Source of the DNA: Mermis nigrescens
Taxonomy: Eukaryota; Nematoda; Enoplea; Mermithida; Mermithidae
DNA length: 64,000 bases
Direction: 5' to 3'
Assembly (NCBI GenBank): GCA_036768485.1
Contig: JAVLUZ010000617.1
Location: 124,001-188,000, forward strand
Shown here: positions 1-14,200 of the stretch, piece after piece
Layout of the letters: the number at the start of each line of letters is the position of its first letter
How positions within the stretch are numbered: the first letter of the stretch is position 1
The notes under the pieces: generated by a model
Database searches by the model: none
What the model was told of the DNA's origin: nothing
What the model saw: the letters and a program-made list of their open reading frames with translations, nothing else
Program-made: the position numbers and the translations under genes

Positions 1-407
1 ATCATAATTTAATTTCCAAAAAATTATATTATTAATTAGATACCATTCTATCGTGTCAAACAGCCAAAATTTTGCTTTAGTTTCGCAATATTGTACGACT
101 TGCGCACATGATAAGTCAAAAGCCTAGTGCAACCACTGCAAAAAAATTAATTATTGTTATTCACGAATCAAGTATATACCTATTAATGTCTCGCATCTGA
201 ATATAATTCAACAGAAGAGTAAAACGCTACATCGGGAAGATTTTTTTGTAAATAAAAACGAGATAATCAGTAGTTGTTCTAATTATTTATTTTAGTTATT
301 GTTATTAGTAGTAATATTCTTATAATTCTTATGTATTCTATAGTAGTTAGCATCGATGCCACTGCCTATGCCAAGCTGGAACCGGCTCGGTGTCGATGCT
401 AGTCCTA

Positions 408-650
408 TCCATGCACGCACATAGGTAGGGATGAGAGGGGGTATCACCCCCGCTGAAGTGTTCAAAACTAAGGTTTTGTCGAGCACTTTAGGCCAAAAAT
501 AAGGGATTTTTAAGCGATTTCGACAAAAAATAGAAAAAAAGTCAATTTACAGTAGTAAAAATCCTGGATTTCACCTCTCCCTGACCCCAAAATCTCGATT
601 TTAACCCTCCCTGGACAAGCTGACCTTGTGTATCTATAATCCCATCCCAT
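408..650 (-). repeat. C-family deletion derivative near the window left edge
   Basis: Phrases CACATAGGTAGGGATGAGAGG, GTCGAGCACTTTAGGCC and CCTCCCTGGACAAGCTGACC match the 50725-50953 copy. A similar copy occurs at about 16690-16905 in the first SLC7 intron. Positions 1-407 show nothing I recognise. Confidence 0.6.
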
Positions 651-1147
651 CCCTATTATCCATATATCGCTATAGCCCAAAAGTGACATGAAACCTCGTA
701 TTAAATTTTAGGCTGGTCATAGACTGTCAACGCTTAAAAATTAACTTAAAAAAATTTTGCAAAGTGGCCTGGAACGGAACAAGACTATATTGAAATAGAT
801 AAGAAGACAATATTAAAAGAGTAAGATAGACTGCTCAGTTGAAAATATGACACTATTATGACAAACAATCAATCATACATATTCCACTTTTTCAAAAATT
901 AAAACATTAGTAAAATTGTGTCAACATATTGGTCTCATTTTATTACAAACGAAACACGATGTCGCTAAATATGAAAGCCTAAAGCACGAAACCGAATTAA
1001 ATTATATAAATAATTGTATATTAAAATAAATTACGCTCAACGTCGCTAAAATGTGAACAATTTCCACAAAAATTCACACCTCCCACAAGGCAAAATGTGG
1101 ATATGAGTCTGACCGGGGCCGTATTTAAGACGGCGGAGGGTGACGGC

Positions 1148-1394
1148 CACACATGGGCGTGGGGGGTTCGGGGTATGCACCCCCCAGAAGTTGAAACACC
1201 CCCCAGAAATCAAAATACCCCCAGAATTCAAATTTTGAATTTTTTTTGCTTTTTTAACGATTTTTTGATGCCATTGGATAGTGCTCGATGAGAAACGTCG
1301 AAAAATGGTTTTTTGCCATACGACCACTTTTGAGACAATTTTTTGACCTTTAAAAATTTTTTCACCCCCGGAATTTCGGTGCTGCCCACCTATG
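1148..1394 (+). mobile_element. A-family MITE
   Basis: Ends CACACATGGGCGTGG and GCCCACCTATG, exact 8-bp duplication GTGACGGC (1140-1147, 1395-1402). It is set in older repeat DNA opening GGGGCCGTATTTAAGACGG. A-family bodies carry the block GATGCCATTGGATAGTGCTC. Confidence 0.9.
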
Positions 1395-1717
1395 GTGACG
1401 GCCGTCCCCTTGACCGAAAAAATTTTTTGAAAGGTAAGATAATGCAAGGGAAGTTGAAAAATCGCATGTATTTGTACTAAAAACTTCAAATCTTCGGCAC
1501 TTCACGCCAGATGTGCAATATTTTACATCATTTGGCTCGAGTGCGACCGAAAAACGACACTTTTTACAGCATTTTCAGTAAGAAAAATTTTTTTTAAGTT
1601 CGAATTTTATTATGTTAATGGATGGAACATGTCGTAAAAACGTCGAAAAAAAGCGGTTTTTCCGAACTATCCCGATAAATTCCTCGATATATAGATCAAT
1701 TTACGTTGGGTCCGCCC

Positions 1718-2132
1718 CATAGTGCATAAGGTAAGGGTCGGCTGGGGGAAGGTGAAATCCAAAAAATCCAAAACAGTAAATTTAACGTTCACAATTTTGT
1801 TGTTGCTGTTTTAGGGATCCAAATGGTCAAAATAGCCTATAAAACGTTTCTTCGTGGATATATCGCATTTTAAAAGCATTTTTAGTCCATTTTGACTGCG
1901 TTATATCACTTTTAACACTTAAAAAATCCAAGAATTTATCGATTTTGGGCGTTTTTTGAGTAAAAATTACCTAAAAATACTAATCTGGCGCGAAGCGCCA
2001 AAAAATTTTGACGTTCTTTTCTACTTTTGACCTCAAAAATGATGCAAAGAACGTTCCATCAGCTCAAAATCGCCGGACAATACCTGTCAGACTGACCCTT
2101 CAGAGGAGAAATACCCCCTATGTGCATCTATG
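1718..2132 (+). mobile_element. C-family MITE
   Basis: Ends CATAGTGCATAAGG and TGTGCATCTATG; flanking octamers GTCCGCCC (1710-1717) and GCCCGCCC (2133-2140), 7 of 8. GGCGCGAAGCGCC hairpin at about 1986-1998. Confidence 0.82.
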
Positions 2133-2257
2133 GCCCGCCCCTTTCTTGGCCGAATCCTGGTCTGACCCTCTAGAACTTTCTCATTTACTATATTTTTGCT
2201 GAATACTTCTTTTTGGTAATTTTTTGATTGTTAATTTTGTCAAGGGCCAGAAAAGAC

Positions 2258-5200
2258 CCAAAACATTATCGAGCTGTTATTACATAAATAATGTACAATA
2301 GCTACAAACGACATAATTACCGTAAAAATGACCGACGGTATGGGAGTTTCCGTGTACGGATTCACCATAGACAAAACACTAGGCATATGATTTTCACGAG
2401 CAGCAACATAAAATAGTCTGCAATGCCAGCAAAAAATAATATAAATCTCAGATGTGTTCATATCACTTATGTACGTACATTGAAAATGCGTATAATGAAT
2501 AATGTGCATTCAGATTACACAATATGGTCAGTTAAGGAATCAATAAAACCAAAAAACATTATTAAGCTAAAATAATTTTATAAAATGTTGAAATACTATA
2601 AATAAGTAAAACGCGCGCTAAATACTGAGAGCTAATTCATTCGCAAACCATTTAATTGCAAAAAAGTTTCGATTTTTGTCTAACCTTGATTTTGCTGTAT
2701 TTGCCAAAAAAAGCAAATTTATTTTCTCAAAGCCCCAAATTTAATCTTCGTGTTCAGAAAGAGTGGAGGCGATCACTCTCTTAAAAATAGTAAAAATCTT
2801 TGACGTAATCCATGAAGTGTTTTTGGTACAAGGTCCGTTTCTACATGTATATACAAAGATGGTCCCTAAAAGTCTCAGTACATTTTGTAAACACAAATTT
2901 TTGGGTACTATAATGTGGTACAGTAGCGATTTTAGTGTGGCAAAAACAGAGTTGTTCGACCTTTAGTAGTGTATTTTAGCTAATTTCTGGGTTTCTGAGG
3001 GCAAAAATCATTAATAATCGTCTCAAAACGGGGTGAAGCGCCGAAAAATTTGATACTTTTCCTTTCAAAATGCAATTTCTGACATTATAAAGATGTAAAG
3101 AACACACAATTAGTCATTCCAGTGCGAAGCGCCAAATATTTTTGCGAATTTCAAACCTTTTTTTCAGTTTTTGTCTTCCCAAAAATCTTTGTACGTGTAC
3201 AAAGACGTTTCCCAAAAGTCTTTGTAGATCGGGAAAAATCTTTGCCAAATACAAAAAAAGAATCTATGGAAACAAAGGAAAATTGCATCCCTTAGTCAAA
3301 AAAATTTATAATTTAGTGTAAATAATTTTACACAATTTAGCCTCAAGCGTGAATAACGAAATAACATTGCTATAGTTGTAAATAAACGATAATTTTTAAA
3401 CATTCTGCAATACAGTCGGCTTGAAATCGCGCATAATCTGAAGATGACTTGGACCATTTCTTTCATCACAACAAAATTCAACGCATCGCGACTTGCTACA
3501 TTGGACTACTTAACATTGATTTACATAATGGTTTAGAGAATGCGGATTTTTTTGCGTAATGGAAATGAAAGACCGCCAGGGTAAATAAAGTGTAGAGCTC
3601 GTTTGCATGCGCGTAAAGGAAAAATTTCAAAATGGGAAGAATTAATTTCAAAAACCCCCGATTAAAATGCACTTCCATCTTTCCAAACTCATTTTTACCA
3701 CACAATCTTCATAATTTCCAATTGATGTACTTTACATAATATTACATACCTGAGTTTGTTCTGAAAATATTCGCAAAAAAGCGAAAAATCCATGTAATTT
3801 CGAGTTCGAATGGGGGGAAGAGAACCTTAAAGCGTGCTAATGACCTTACCGTACATAGGCAAGGTAGGGTATAAGAGGGAGGGGGGGTGAAATCTAAGAA
3901 CCGTCATGTAGTAGATTGTGGTCATTTTTTGGACACGGTTTCTTTGTACATACACAAAGACGGTCCCCAAAAGTCAATATAAATTGTACAGCAGCACGTT
4001 ATGTGCAGTAAACTGGGTTTTTTATCGCTTATTAGTGAAGTTTAGCCAATTTATAAGTTTCGAACGATAAGAAATACAAAAATATCAACACGGTGCGAAG
4101 CGCCAGATAAATTAGATATTTTTACCGTTTTCAAGTAGAATTCTCGATTTTTTACCGTATTAATCTCAAAAATAATCCTTGCCGCAACTTTCGTTTTCTC
4201 AAAATCGATCGACAGTATCTGATTTTCTAAAAGCTCAGGTAGAGGAAATAGCCCCTCTCACCCCCCTATACCCATGTGTGGAATTGACCATTTATCTGCG
4301 TGCAAATAGCAATCATGCAAAAAACCTTTTTAGAGAAGGAAAGAAATTTTTCTCTCGAAAAATTAGATTTTCATACACAGTTGCACTAAATTGAGCTCGA
4401 GCATGTTCAAGCAATAGAGAGAGGCACTTTATAATACTTAATGCTAAAACATAGTTCCTAAGATAAAGAAAGATAGAACGAAGTATGCATCTGGTATCCG
4501 CATGCCTCCATTATCCTTGAGTGAATCCAAAAGACTGGTCTGCGCATATTTGATACAAAATGTAAAAGTGCCGGTTCAAAGGTTTTGAAACTTTTGCATT
4601 TTCCAAAGCCAATGAATTTCGCTGTCTTAGTCTTAGTCTATACTCCCGATATTTTAATATTTAATTTGTAAACCATTTTTCTCAAAGTTTCAAGATTTTT
4701 ATTCAGATGCCATGCATGATCTTGGGTTAGGACGTTTGGGGGGGGTTCCAACCACAGAAGAATTTTTTCACCCCCCAGAATTGGCGATTTTTAAAGTTAC
4801 TAAAAATTTTCTAGAAATTTGTAGAAAGGATGCTTTTTTGAACGTTTTTAGCCATCTATTTGCTCAAAAATGCCAAATTTTCGGTCGTGCCATTATACTC
4901 ATGTTTTAACTATATTCTATTCAATTTGTTCCGATTTTTTATTTTTTATCAAACTTTTTTTGTTTTTACGCTCTAGAAAGATAGAGCGTCGTCAGAAACG
5001 TTAAAAAACGATGTTTTTGACGCGTACCTACCATTTTTGGACCTAAAAAAGAGACTTTATAATTTCAATTCCCCCCAGAATTCCCATGCTGTCCATGTAT
5101 GATAAAGACCCGGGATTACATTTGCGAGGTTTATCTGCTAAGTAATAAATACTCAAATGTATACCTAGAAGAAGTCAACAGTACACCGTTGACCGTGCCG

Positions 5201-8200
5201 AAGCAAGAAAAAGCCACAAAAATCGGCATGATCCACGCCATGTAACCGTAATAATGATTTGCAAATGTAACGGCGACAGCAGAACTGTCCAATAATTCGT
5301 CAACGGAAACCCCGGCATAGAACGCAATATTGGTCAGCAAATAGACAGCCGTGCATATTAAACAACTGACACCGATCGCAATCGGTAAATTCCTGAGAAT
5401 TGGAAAAAATAATGTAATGTATATGTGCATTAGCGCAACAAATGCACTACATATTACATTGATTAGCTGATTAACTTTTTAAAATGAAACCAAGATTTGC
5501 GATTAAAACTTCTGATTTAGATAGATGCAACTCAAGACGACGAAGAAAGAGTACAATTCACCATGTCTGGTGAGGTTTTTTAACAAATGGACCATTTGAC
5601 ATTCTTACGGAGTGAAGCAGCAAAGCCTGGGTAGGCTTAATAATCACAAGAAGCTAATTTATGGCAACAGCTGATAAAGACTGTGAACTAAAGACGCGGT
5701 TTAAATTTACGTAGAATCGGCACTGGGCGTAAACTAATGTAATACGCATCTAGTAAACATGATCAATACGTAAATGTAACCTAATGACAAAATAACAACG
5801 TTTGCATATAAATCACTATATTAATACCCTTACATACATTATAATGACAAGTTTATCACTAAAAGTATGTCTTTAAAAGCGAATTAAGCAACAGGTGTGG
5901 CATAACACAAATGCGCGCAATCCATATTTCGCTTTGAGAAAGCTCAATAACCAGCGAATATATCAAAAGGTTTTAAGGCCAGATTCGTAATTTTGAAGTT
6001 ACGAAGAATAATTTTAAAAAAATTTGGCCATTCTTAAAACACTAGAGAAAAAGTCACTTTTCACTCCGAACTTTACACAGCCGCCGAGTGTAAATAAGAT
6101 TCTAGTCGGATTCGTAAGTCTGATATAAAGATCAAAATTGATGAGAAAATTAATTGTTAAAAATGGTCTGAAGGCAAATAAGTCTTAGATGTAAACCCCT
6201 TACACCCCTGTTGAGTATCAACAAACACGCCCAACCGTCATATGACGTTTGACCTCTGGTACATTTTTAGATTTGAAATCATATCCAGACTTAAAACCGG
6301 ACAAGTAAGCAGAAAAAACAGGACAAAAACACGTTTAACACTTCCGATTTTTGACTTTACACCCCCAACTGAAAAAGCTCAATATTGATTTAAATAAACA
6401 CAATTTGCTGTGACGTGTACCCCTTATAAAGTACTTTATTTTTATTATATTCGACTTATCCTGACTTCCAAATGGATACGTTGGCAAACAAGAAAAGGAG
6501 AAAAACGTATTTTTCCACCATACACAACATTGTGAATTTTAAAAATCTGAACTTAACTCCCCATTGGGTGTAAAGAAATTCGATTTGTGCCAGTTTGTAG
6601 CGTTTGAATCGTAGTAGGTTTGTGTGTGAAAAACTCTTGTTTCGCATCCATATTGACCAATCAAAGAAGGGTAAAAACATATTTTTCCGCATATTTTACA
6701 CCCATGATTTCGAACTTTACACCTCCATAAGTAACTCAATATTGAGTTTTTTAATGTGGTATGCTGCAACGTGTAGCCGTTAAAACATACTTTATTTGTA
6801 TTATATTTAATTTGCCCCGATTTATGACCAAAGAAGTTAACGGAGAAAACTCAGACAAAACCTGATTTTCACACCATTGACTAGCATGCAAAGTTTGAAC
6901 CCCTAGATCTAGCTCCGTATTGAGTGTAAAAAAGTCTGCGGGTAGGCCGAAGGTAGCCATTGAGCCGTAGTATATTTCTGCTAGAATTAATTTCTTAGGA
7001 CTCCTAACCGGAGTTGTTAGCAGACAAAAAAAGGCCAAAAGAAGTTTTTCACACTCAGATTCTTTACACTCTTTACACTGTCACTCTTGAAATGAGTCAT
7101 TTTTCAAAAAAAAATAAAAGAGTGCCATAGAGCTTCATAAATTGTCTACACTTTTAAAAAACCCGACGACACAGAATGCAAAAATGAATTTGATAAGTCG
7201 TATCGCTGACCAAAATTTACAGTAAAACTTTACACGCTCTTTACACACAGGCGTAGAAGTGTAAAAAATAGAAAAAATGGGGCATTGAATTCCTTATTAT
7301 TTATCTTTAAAAAACTCACATAATACTGAAGTGTCCTGTTATATGTAGCAGTAGGGGTAGTCACTTTTTAGGGGGTCGTTTTGCCTAATTTTCCCCACAA
7401 AAATTTCTATTTTTCCATGTTGGGAGGTCTAGACTTTCAATCCCCCAACCTACGTGCGTGTCTGCTCTTTATTCGAGTATATAAACATAGCATGAATAAA
7501 CTCTTACCTAATAGGATTTTCAAGTTCTTCAGTGACAAAATTTAAATAATTCCAACCATTGAATGCCCAAAGACCAGAATAGAATGCCATAGCGAGTTTA
7601 CCGGGACTCGTGGCTGATCCAGCGAATGAATGCTCAAAAGACGTCAGGTGTTCTGTATGAGGATATTTGAATAAATGCAATAAAACAAGTTTCGTAATGT
7701 ACATATTTTAATATTTTTGAAGGAGTAAAACACTATCTACACGCGTTTACTTATTAAACGCATCGTATATAGATATGCAATTTCGTTTTAACGGGCTTTA
7801 AAGCATTAGCTGCTTTACATACACATATGTATGTTTGCTACTGAATAAGAATAGGAACTGTGTATATATGTATGAAACATTATTTGTTTCCGCCTTCTGC
7901 ACCGAAGAACAGCCTGATCGCAAAGGTATTAGGCACGCTTCAGAATCTATACAAAAACAAAATCATGCAGCAAGTTATTAAACTCGTATAACATATGCAC
8001 ACCTTTTCTGACACACTAAAAGACGTATATTTGGAGCCAATAAGAAAAGAAATATACCTGCTGCTTACTCAAAAAAGCGCCCAAAATTGTGTCAAAATCG
8101 CTTAAAAATCAAAATTTATCGCCAATTTGACCATTTTCTCTACTTACTCAGTGATAAAAGCGATAGAGTGCAACCAAATGGACCGAAAATGCCTTAAAAT

Positions 8201-11200
8201 GCGATACTACCACGCAATAACGGTTTAAGTAGGCAATTTTTACCATTTTAGTTTTTGCATAGCAAAAAAAGGCGCCAATGCTAAATTAACTCATCTGGAT
8301 TTCTAAGATTTTCCCCTCCCCCTGCCGACCCTGACATTGTGCATCGATGGTACATATGTGCTCAGTGCACGATTGCGCTGCCAAAATATGTCATTGCATC
8401 AATTTGAGCATCTTTTGAAGTCTTCTCAGAACAATTCAACACCGGTAAGGCAAGAGCAAGTTTCGTTAAAAAACTTGCTATTTTCTAATTATGTACGTGT
8501 GTTCAAAATGTAAATGCATGTAATGGCTCGAAATATTGGGTGGGGGGTCCACGGCTATTTTTAGGGAAAGCAGTTCCCGGTTATTTGGGAGAACGGGTAA
8601 ATAACCTTCAATTGTCGGTCAAAAATGGTCTAAAAACACCTAAAAACGTCCGAAAAATTCATTTTTTCCAAAAAATCGGGGAAGGGGGACAAAACATTTT
8701 CTGGCTCTGAAGGGGATGGGGACAACCATCTTTGGATGAGACATCCCTCCTCCCCTATTACATGTAGTATGCATACATATGTAGCTCATTCACTTCACAC
8801 AAAATACGCATACATTTACATATTCATTTAAGAATGAAAGAATCTATTAAATCTGCGCTCAAGTAAATAAAAAGCTCATAAAAGCCGCAAAAAACTATTA
8901 TTCATAATACTAATTTTACTCACGTCCTCCAATGCACAATAAAACGAACCCGGTTGCAATTATCAACCCGAGGGCTGCCAGTTTGGCCAAAGTAAACACA
9001 TTTTGCACCGTAGTTGTCCAGCGAACACTCAAAGCATTGACAAGAGCGAGCAGAACTGCGAATTAAACAGCAAGATAGCTGGTACCATATGCATTACCTG
9101 GAGGACTTAAGGAATTTTAGCCCTCTCCTCTACCAGAAAGATTTTCACCCCAAAAATTAACAATATTTCGAAAAATTCGCAGAACAGGTGCTGTTTTAAG
9201 CGTACTTGGCTATTTGTTTGCTTAAAAAAGTCAAGTTTTGGGCACTTCGCGCCATATACTATATGTTTATTATATATATTTTGCTCAATTTAATCGAATA
9301 ATTTAAATGTTTTTCAAAATTTTTACAATCCCGAAAATCCCCAGCTGGTGACTATAAAATGTACAAGAAAACATGCAGCAACATAAAATAACAAGTGTTA
9401 CTATTTAAACTCCCATTTCCGTAGAATATTAGTAGGCATGGTAATGTCTGATAATCAGTGCGCAATGGTTATATTAGACTTTTTTACAAATAAAAATGCT
9501 AACGACCAAGCCTTATGTATAATGCATGTCAGCAATCCTTCGCGTGAATCTCCTATATCAAGACTCCACAACTGCGCAAGTAGAGTAGGAGAATTCATAC
9601 AGTGTTTCGAAATGATCTGCGTCATTGAAAAAATACAAATTAAATATACCACCTTCTTATGGAAAATTTAATTCTGCATTAAATAGTGTAAGTTTCATAA
9701 AAAATATGCAGAACTTCTTGCCTTAATGCAAAAAATTGAATAGCCAGTGAAAAATCATTTTTGCAGGCAGGAATCGAAAACACGCAAAATTAAAAAGAGA
9801 ACGAAAAACTCTAAATTTATCTTCAAAACGTTTCCAAAGTTTACGCCACCCCCCTCACCAGGCCCCGCCATTTTTTCAACTTAATCAACGAGTAAATTTT
9901 TAGCAGCGTAAAGCAAAGAATTACGTCTGTAGATTCCTTTAGAACGAATGAAATAAGCTCACCGAACTTGCAGGCACGTAGCTCTGGGGGAATGGGGGGG
10001 GTCCGGACCCCCCAAATTCAGAAAAAAACCGGAAAAATAGGACTTTTTAAACGTTATTTTGTGATATTTTTGGCCTTTTTGGACCCCAGATCCCCCCAAA
10101 ATTGGTGTTGGTCCCCCCAAAATAGGACGGCCAGCTACGTGCCTGCGAACTTGATCGCACAAGTCAATCTGCATAAGTCAAATACGCATGCGATACATAG
10201 GTGTACAAGGTCAGGGTCGGACAGGGAGAGAGGAGGGGTAGAATCTCAAAATTCAGAACAGTAGATTTGACGTTCACTGTTTTTTGCTGTTTAAACGATT
10301 CAAATGGTCAAAATAGCCAATAAAACGTTTTTTCATTGTAATATCGCATTTTAAACGAATTTCAGTCCATTTTGACTACATTATATCACTTTTAACACTG
10401 AAAAATACAAAAATCGATCGATTTCGGGCGCTTTTTGAATAAAAAGTACATAAAAGTAATGCGGTGGGCAAATTTTGATATTTTTACTGCTTTTGACCAC
10501 AAAAATGATGCAAAAAAGCTCCCGTCGGCTCAAAATCGCCGGAGAGCACTTGTCTAGCTGACCCTTCAGTGGATGGTAATACCCTCTCACCCCACTATGT
10601 GCATGTATGATTTGATTGCATAGGCGAAACACAAGTAATTTGCATGAAATGCGCAAACTAAGCAAGTGCAGTTTTTTGAATTCCTAATCAATGTACATAT
10701 ACATCCAGATTCAGACGTTCAGACTTTATCAAACACCTGTAACGGCTCAAAATTTTAGGTGGGGGTCCCCGGCCATCAAGAGGGGATGGTTAAAGGACCT
10801 CTAATTTTGTCCAAAAACAGCCAAAAAAACACCTAAAAACGGCCGAAAAAAATCAATTTTTTTCAAAAATCGGGGAGGGATATCACAAATTTTCTGGCTT
10901 TGGGAGGGATGGCGTGACAGCCAACTTTGGATGGGGGATCCCCTATTCCTCCTGTTACATGTAGGCTTTACCCCCTTCATAATTCGCTAAAAATGCATGA
11001 ATTCAACAATCACGACGAGAGACTCACTCAAACATCCAGCAGCCAGGAGCTGAGGTGCATGATTGGGAGGAGTGCAGTCAAAAAACGGTCGCAAAATATA
11101 AGTGGCGAACGTCATAGCCACGGCTGTTAATGTGCAAGGCCTATAAGAAGCACAATCTTGAAAATCTTGATCTCAGAGCTTGCCCGATGAGGCGGGTGGA

Positions 11201-14200
11201 CTGCAGATAATTCACTTCATATCCCAGGAACTATTGATTGAGATTCAGATCATAAAAATTTAATTGTTCAAAAAAATTTCGTGTTCTATTAATCAGTAGC
11301 ATATATGAATGTTAATTAAAGACAGATCTGCCAAAATGTATAAGGAAATACTCATTTCGTGCTTAGATTATGCGTAGCTTAAGGCCATTAATTACTACCA
11401 CTAAAATTGTTCAAATTCAAATCTTGCACGATTTACAAACAATAAATAGTAGTAGCTGCTCACTTTTCTCACTCACTGCTGGAATTTAAAGATATGTAGA
11501 CGACTTTGTAAATCTAAACAATTTTGTTATTCGTCGCATATGAAGCAACATAAAGAAATGAAAGTTAATATATGTAATGTAGTATGGGTGACGTGAGCGA
11601 AGCGCTGTGTTCATGCTGACCAGGGAACGACAACCGCCTTTCCCCATTCAGCCTTGTTTGAATTTAAAGACATGTACACGCGATTAAGTCTTAAAATCAG
11701 AATCCCTTAATCAAAATTAACACCATAGAATTTTCCCGAATAAAGAATAAATCACCAGGTCATACATACATGCACACGGTCCAAAGTTGTGGGAGGACAG
11801 TAAACTGACTTCCCTCGAGAGGAATGGGGGTAAGTGGTAAATTTTTAAGTCTAAATATGGCACCAAAAGATGAGTTTACGTTGATTTTTTAAGATATTCT
11901 TGTCGTTCCTTACCCCCTACCCCCTCAACACCAGTAAAAACGCTCTAATTCGCTGTATTTTACTGTTTTTGAATATTCATGATTAAGTTTGCATGCAAAC
12001 AAATGATAATAAGAACGATGGAATGACTTAAACTATCAAATATGTACAAACTAATGGACAAAAAGTGTCTGAATGAACGAATGGACAGAATACTACTCGA
12101 ATAACACTTCAGATCACTTCTTCTCTTTTGTTTTACACAAAAATTACGATTTTTTTGTACAATTAAAGATCGGCCAAAATCTGCCTGTATTTTTGGCTAA
12201 TGGCTAATAATGCAAAACCAATAAAAACGTTACCACCAGTCAGTGTTACACATTTCTAGAAAATTAGCAACTATTTAATTTTTATTTATTTTTCTTGAAA
12301 TTCCTTATTTCTATCAATTAAATTTCACAATTCAATTTTCCAAAAATTAATAATTTAAATAGCCCGTACATGAGCACGCATTTTCTCTTGCGAGAAAAAG
12401 TTTAAAGTTGATGGACTCGATAAATTAACAAATTGAATGATAAATGCAAACGAATTTCACATGTTTATTTAATTAAACATCAATTTTTTGCCGATATTTC
12501 TAGACGTAATAGGCATTCAATAGGGATGTGCGAGGTCCACTTTTTCAGAAACTAGGGTCCAGGTCATAGGTGCGAAAAGTCAGGGTCGGCAAAGGTGAAA
12601 TCCCAAAAATCCAAGACATTTAATCTAAGGTTCACGATTTTTTTGCTGTTTTAACGATCAAAATGATCAAAATAGCCTATAAAACGTTTTTTGTGATAAT
12701 ATCGCATTTTAAATGCATTTTTAGTCCATTTTGACTGCATCATATCACTTTTAGCGTTATAGAATGCAAAACTTTATAAACTTTGGGCGCTTTTTGAGTA
12801 CAAAGTACTTCGAAGTACTAATCTGGCGCGAAGCGCCGGAAAAATCTTGACGGTCCTACTGCTTTTGACCTCAAAAATGATGCAAAAAACGTTCCAACAG
12901 ATCAATAATCGCCGGACAATACCTGTCCGGCTGACCCATCATGGAAGGGAATAACCCCCTCACCCCATCTATATGTGCATGTATGGTACGGGTCCGGGTC
13001 CAAAATTTCGGGGACAACATCGGGTCCGGGTGCGAGTCCAAAATTTCAAGAAAGTCGGGTCCGGGTCCGGTTACAAAAAAAGCTGGACCCGATCGGGTCT
13101 GGGTCCAATGTATAAAATGTATTACAAGATTTTTCTAGCATGTAACATTATGATACAGATGGCTGTTGCATGAGGTATGTACTCGTACATATTAGTGTAC
13201 ATTTTATCCATCACAATTAACCGAATGCGCGAGTTCCAGTTTATTGTGTGATACAGCCCCGTACCGTAGAACCACCTAACTTTGACCACTTTTGAAATTT
13301 AAATTTGTATAACTTCTGTTGAAATGTATCTATCTGTCCTCTGCATGCTCATAGCTGGAAAAGTTGCCGCGATGCATGCATTCAGATTTTTTAAAGAAAG
13401 GGGGTGGCCAAAGTTAGGCGCGTTTCACCTAACTTAGGTCAGCACATAGAAAATTGTGCAAATATTGTATTTAAGCCAATATTTCTTGTCTGTATCCTAA
13501 CACCGGCCACCAAATGTGTTTAAAAAAATTTGGTTGTCATCAAGGTTTTTCTTCGAATTCGGCAAAGATTTTTCCCGATGTACAAAGACTTTTCGGGATC
13601 GTCTTTGTACATGTACAGAGATTTTTGGGAAGACAAAAATTGCAAAAAAGGTCTAAAATTCGCAAAAAGTTTGGGCGCTTTGCGCCGAAATGAGTAATTG
13701 TGTGTTCTATATATCTTTATAATGACAGAAATTGTATTTCAAAAGGAAAAATGTACTAACGGACCTTGAACAAAAAAACACTGGTTGTCATAGGACCAAA
13801 CACTGAGCAACGGTGACAAAATACAAATGGAATCGCGAAGATGATGACATTAACGCTCATTTCACCATTCTGCATTGTTTCGATGATTAAATTGAATGTA
13901 TCCTCAAAATAAAGTACGTAATTACGTATTTTAGACATTATTCCTGAAGAAACAACATCTTAGAGCATTTTAGATCCAATTTAATGACAATTTCGAAGAT
14001 GGCCAAAGTTAGGTGATTTTCGACATTTTAGGTTTCTTACTTTGACCAATTTATCCCCAGCCTTTATGAAATTTCCACTAAAAAGTTCATGTGGCAAATA
14101 AAAGAGTGCTTCTTCTGATATGTACCACTGCACACAAAAGTTTTCCAGAAAATAAAAAGTGAGGATTCCAGAGCAAGTTTGAAACCTAAGAAAACGCAAC

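Noticed and set aside
1046..1489. 147-codon minus-strand open frame
   Set aside because: It reads through an A-family MITE and its surroundings; the same residues (SSTIQWHQKI) recur at every A copy, so it is repeat-derived.
12941..13173. GPGPKF-type repeat open frames
   Set aside because: Translation of the GGGTCC-type subterminal array of a hAT element.
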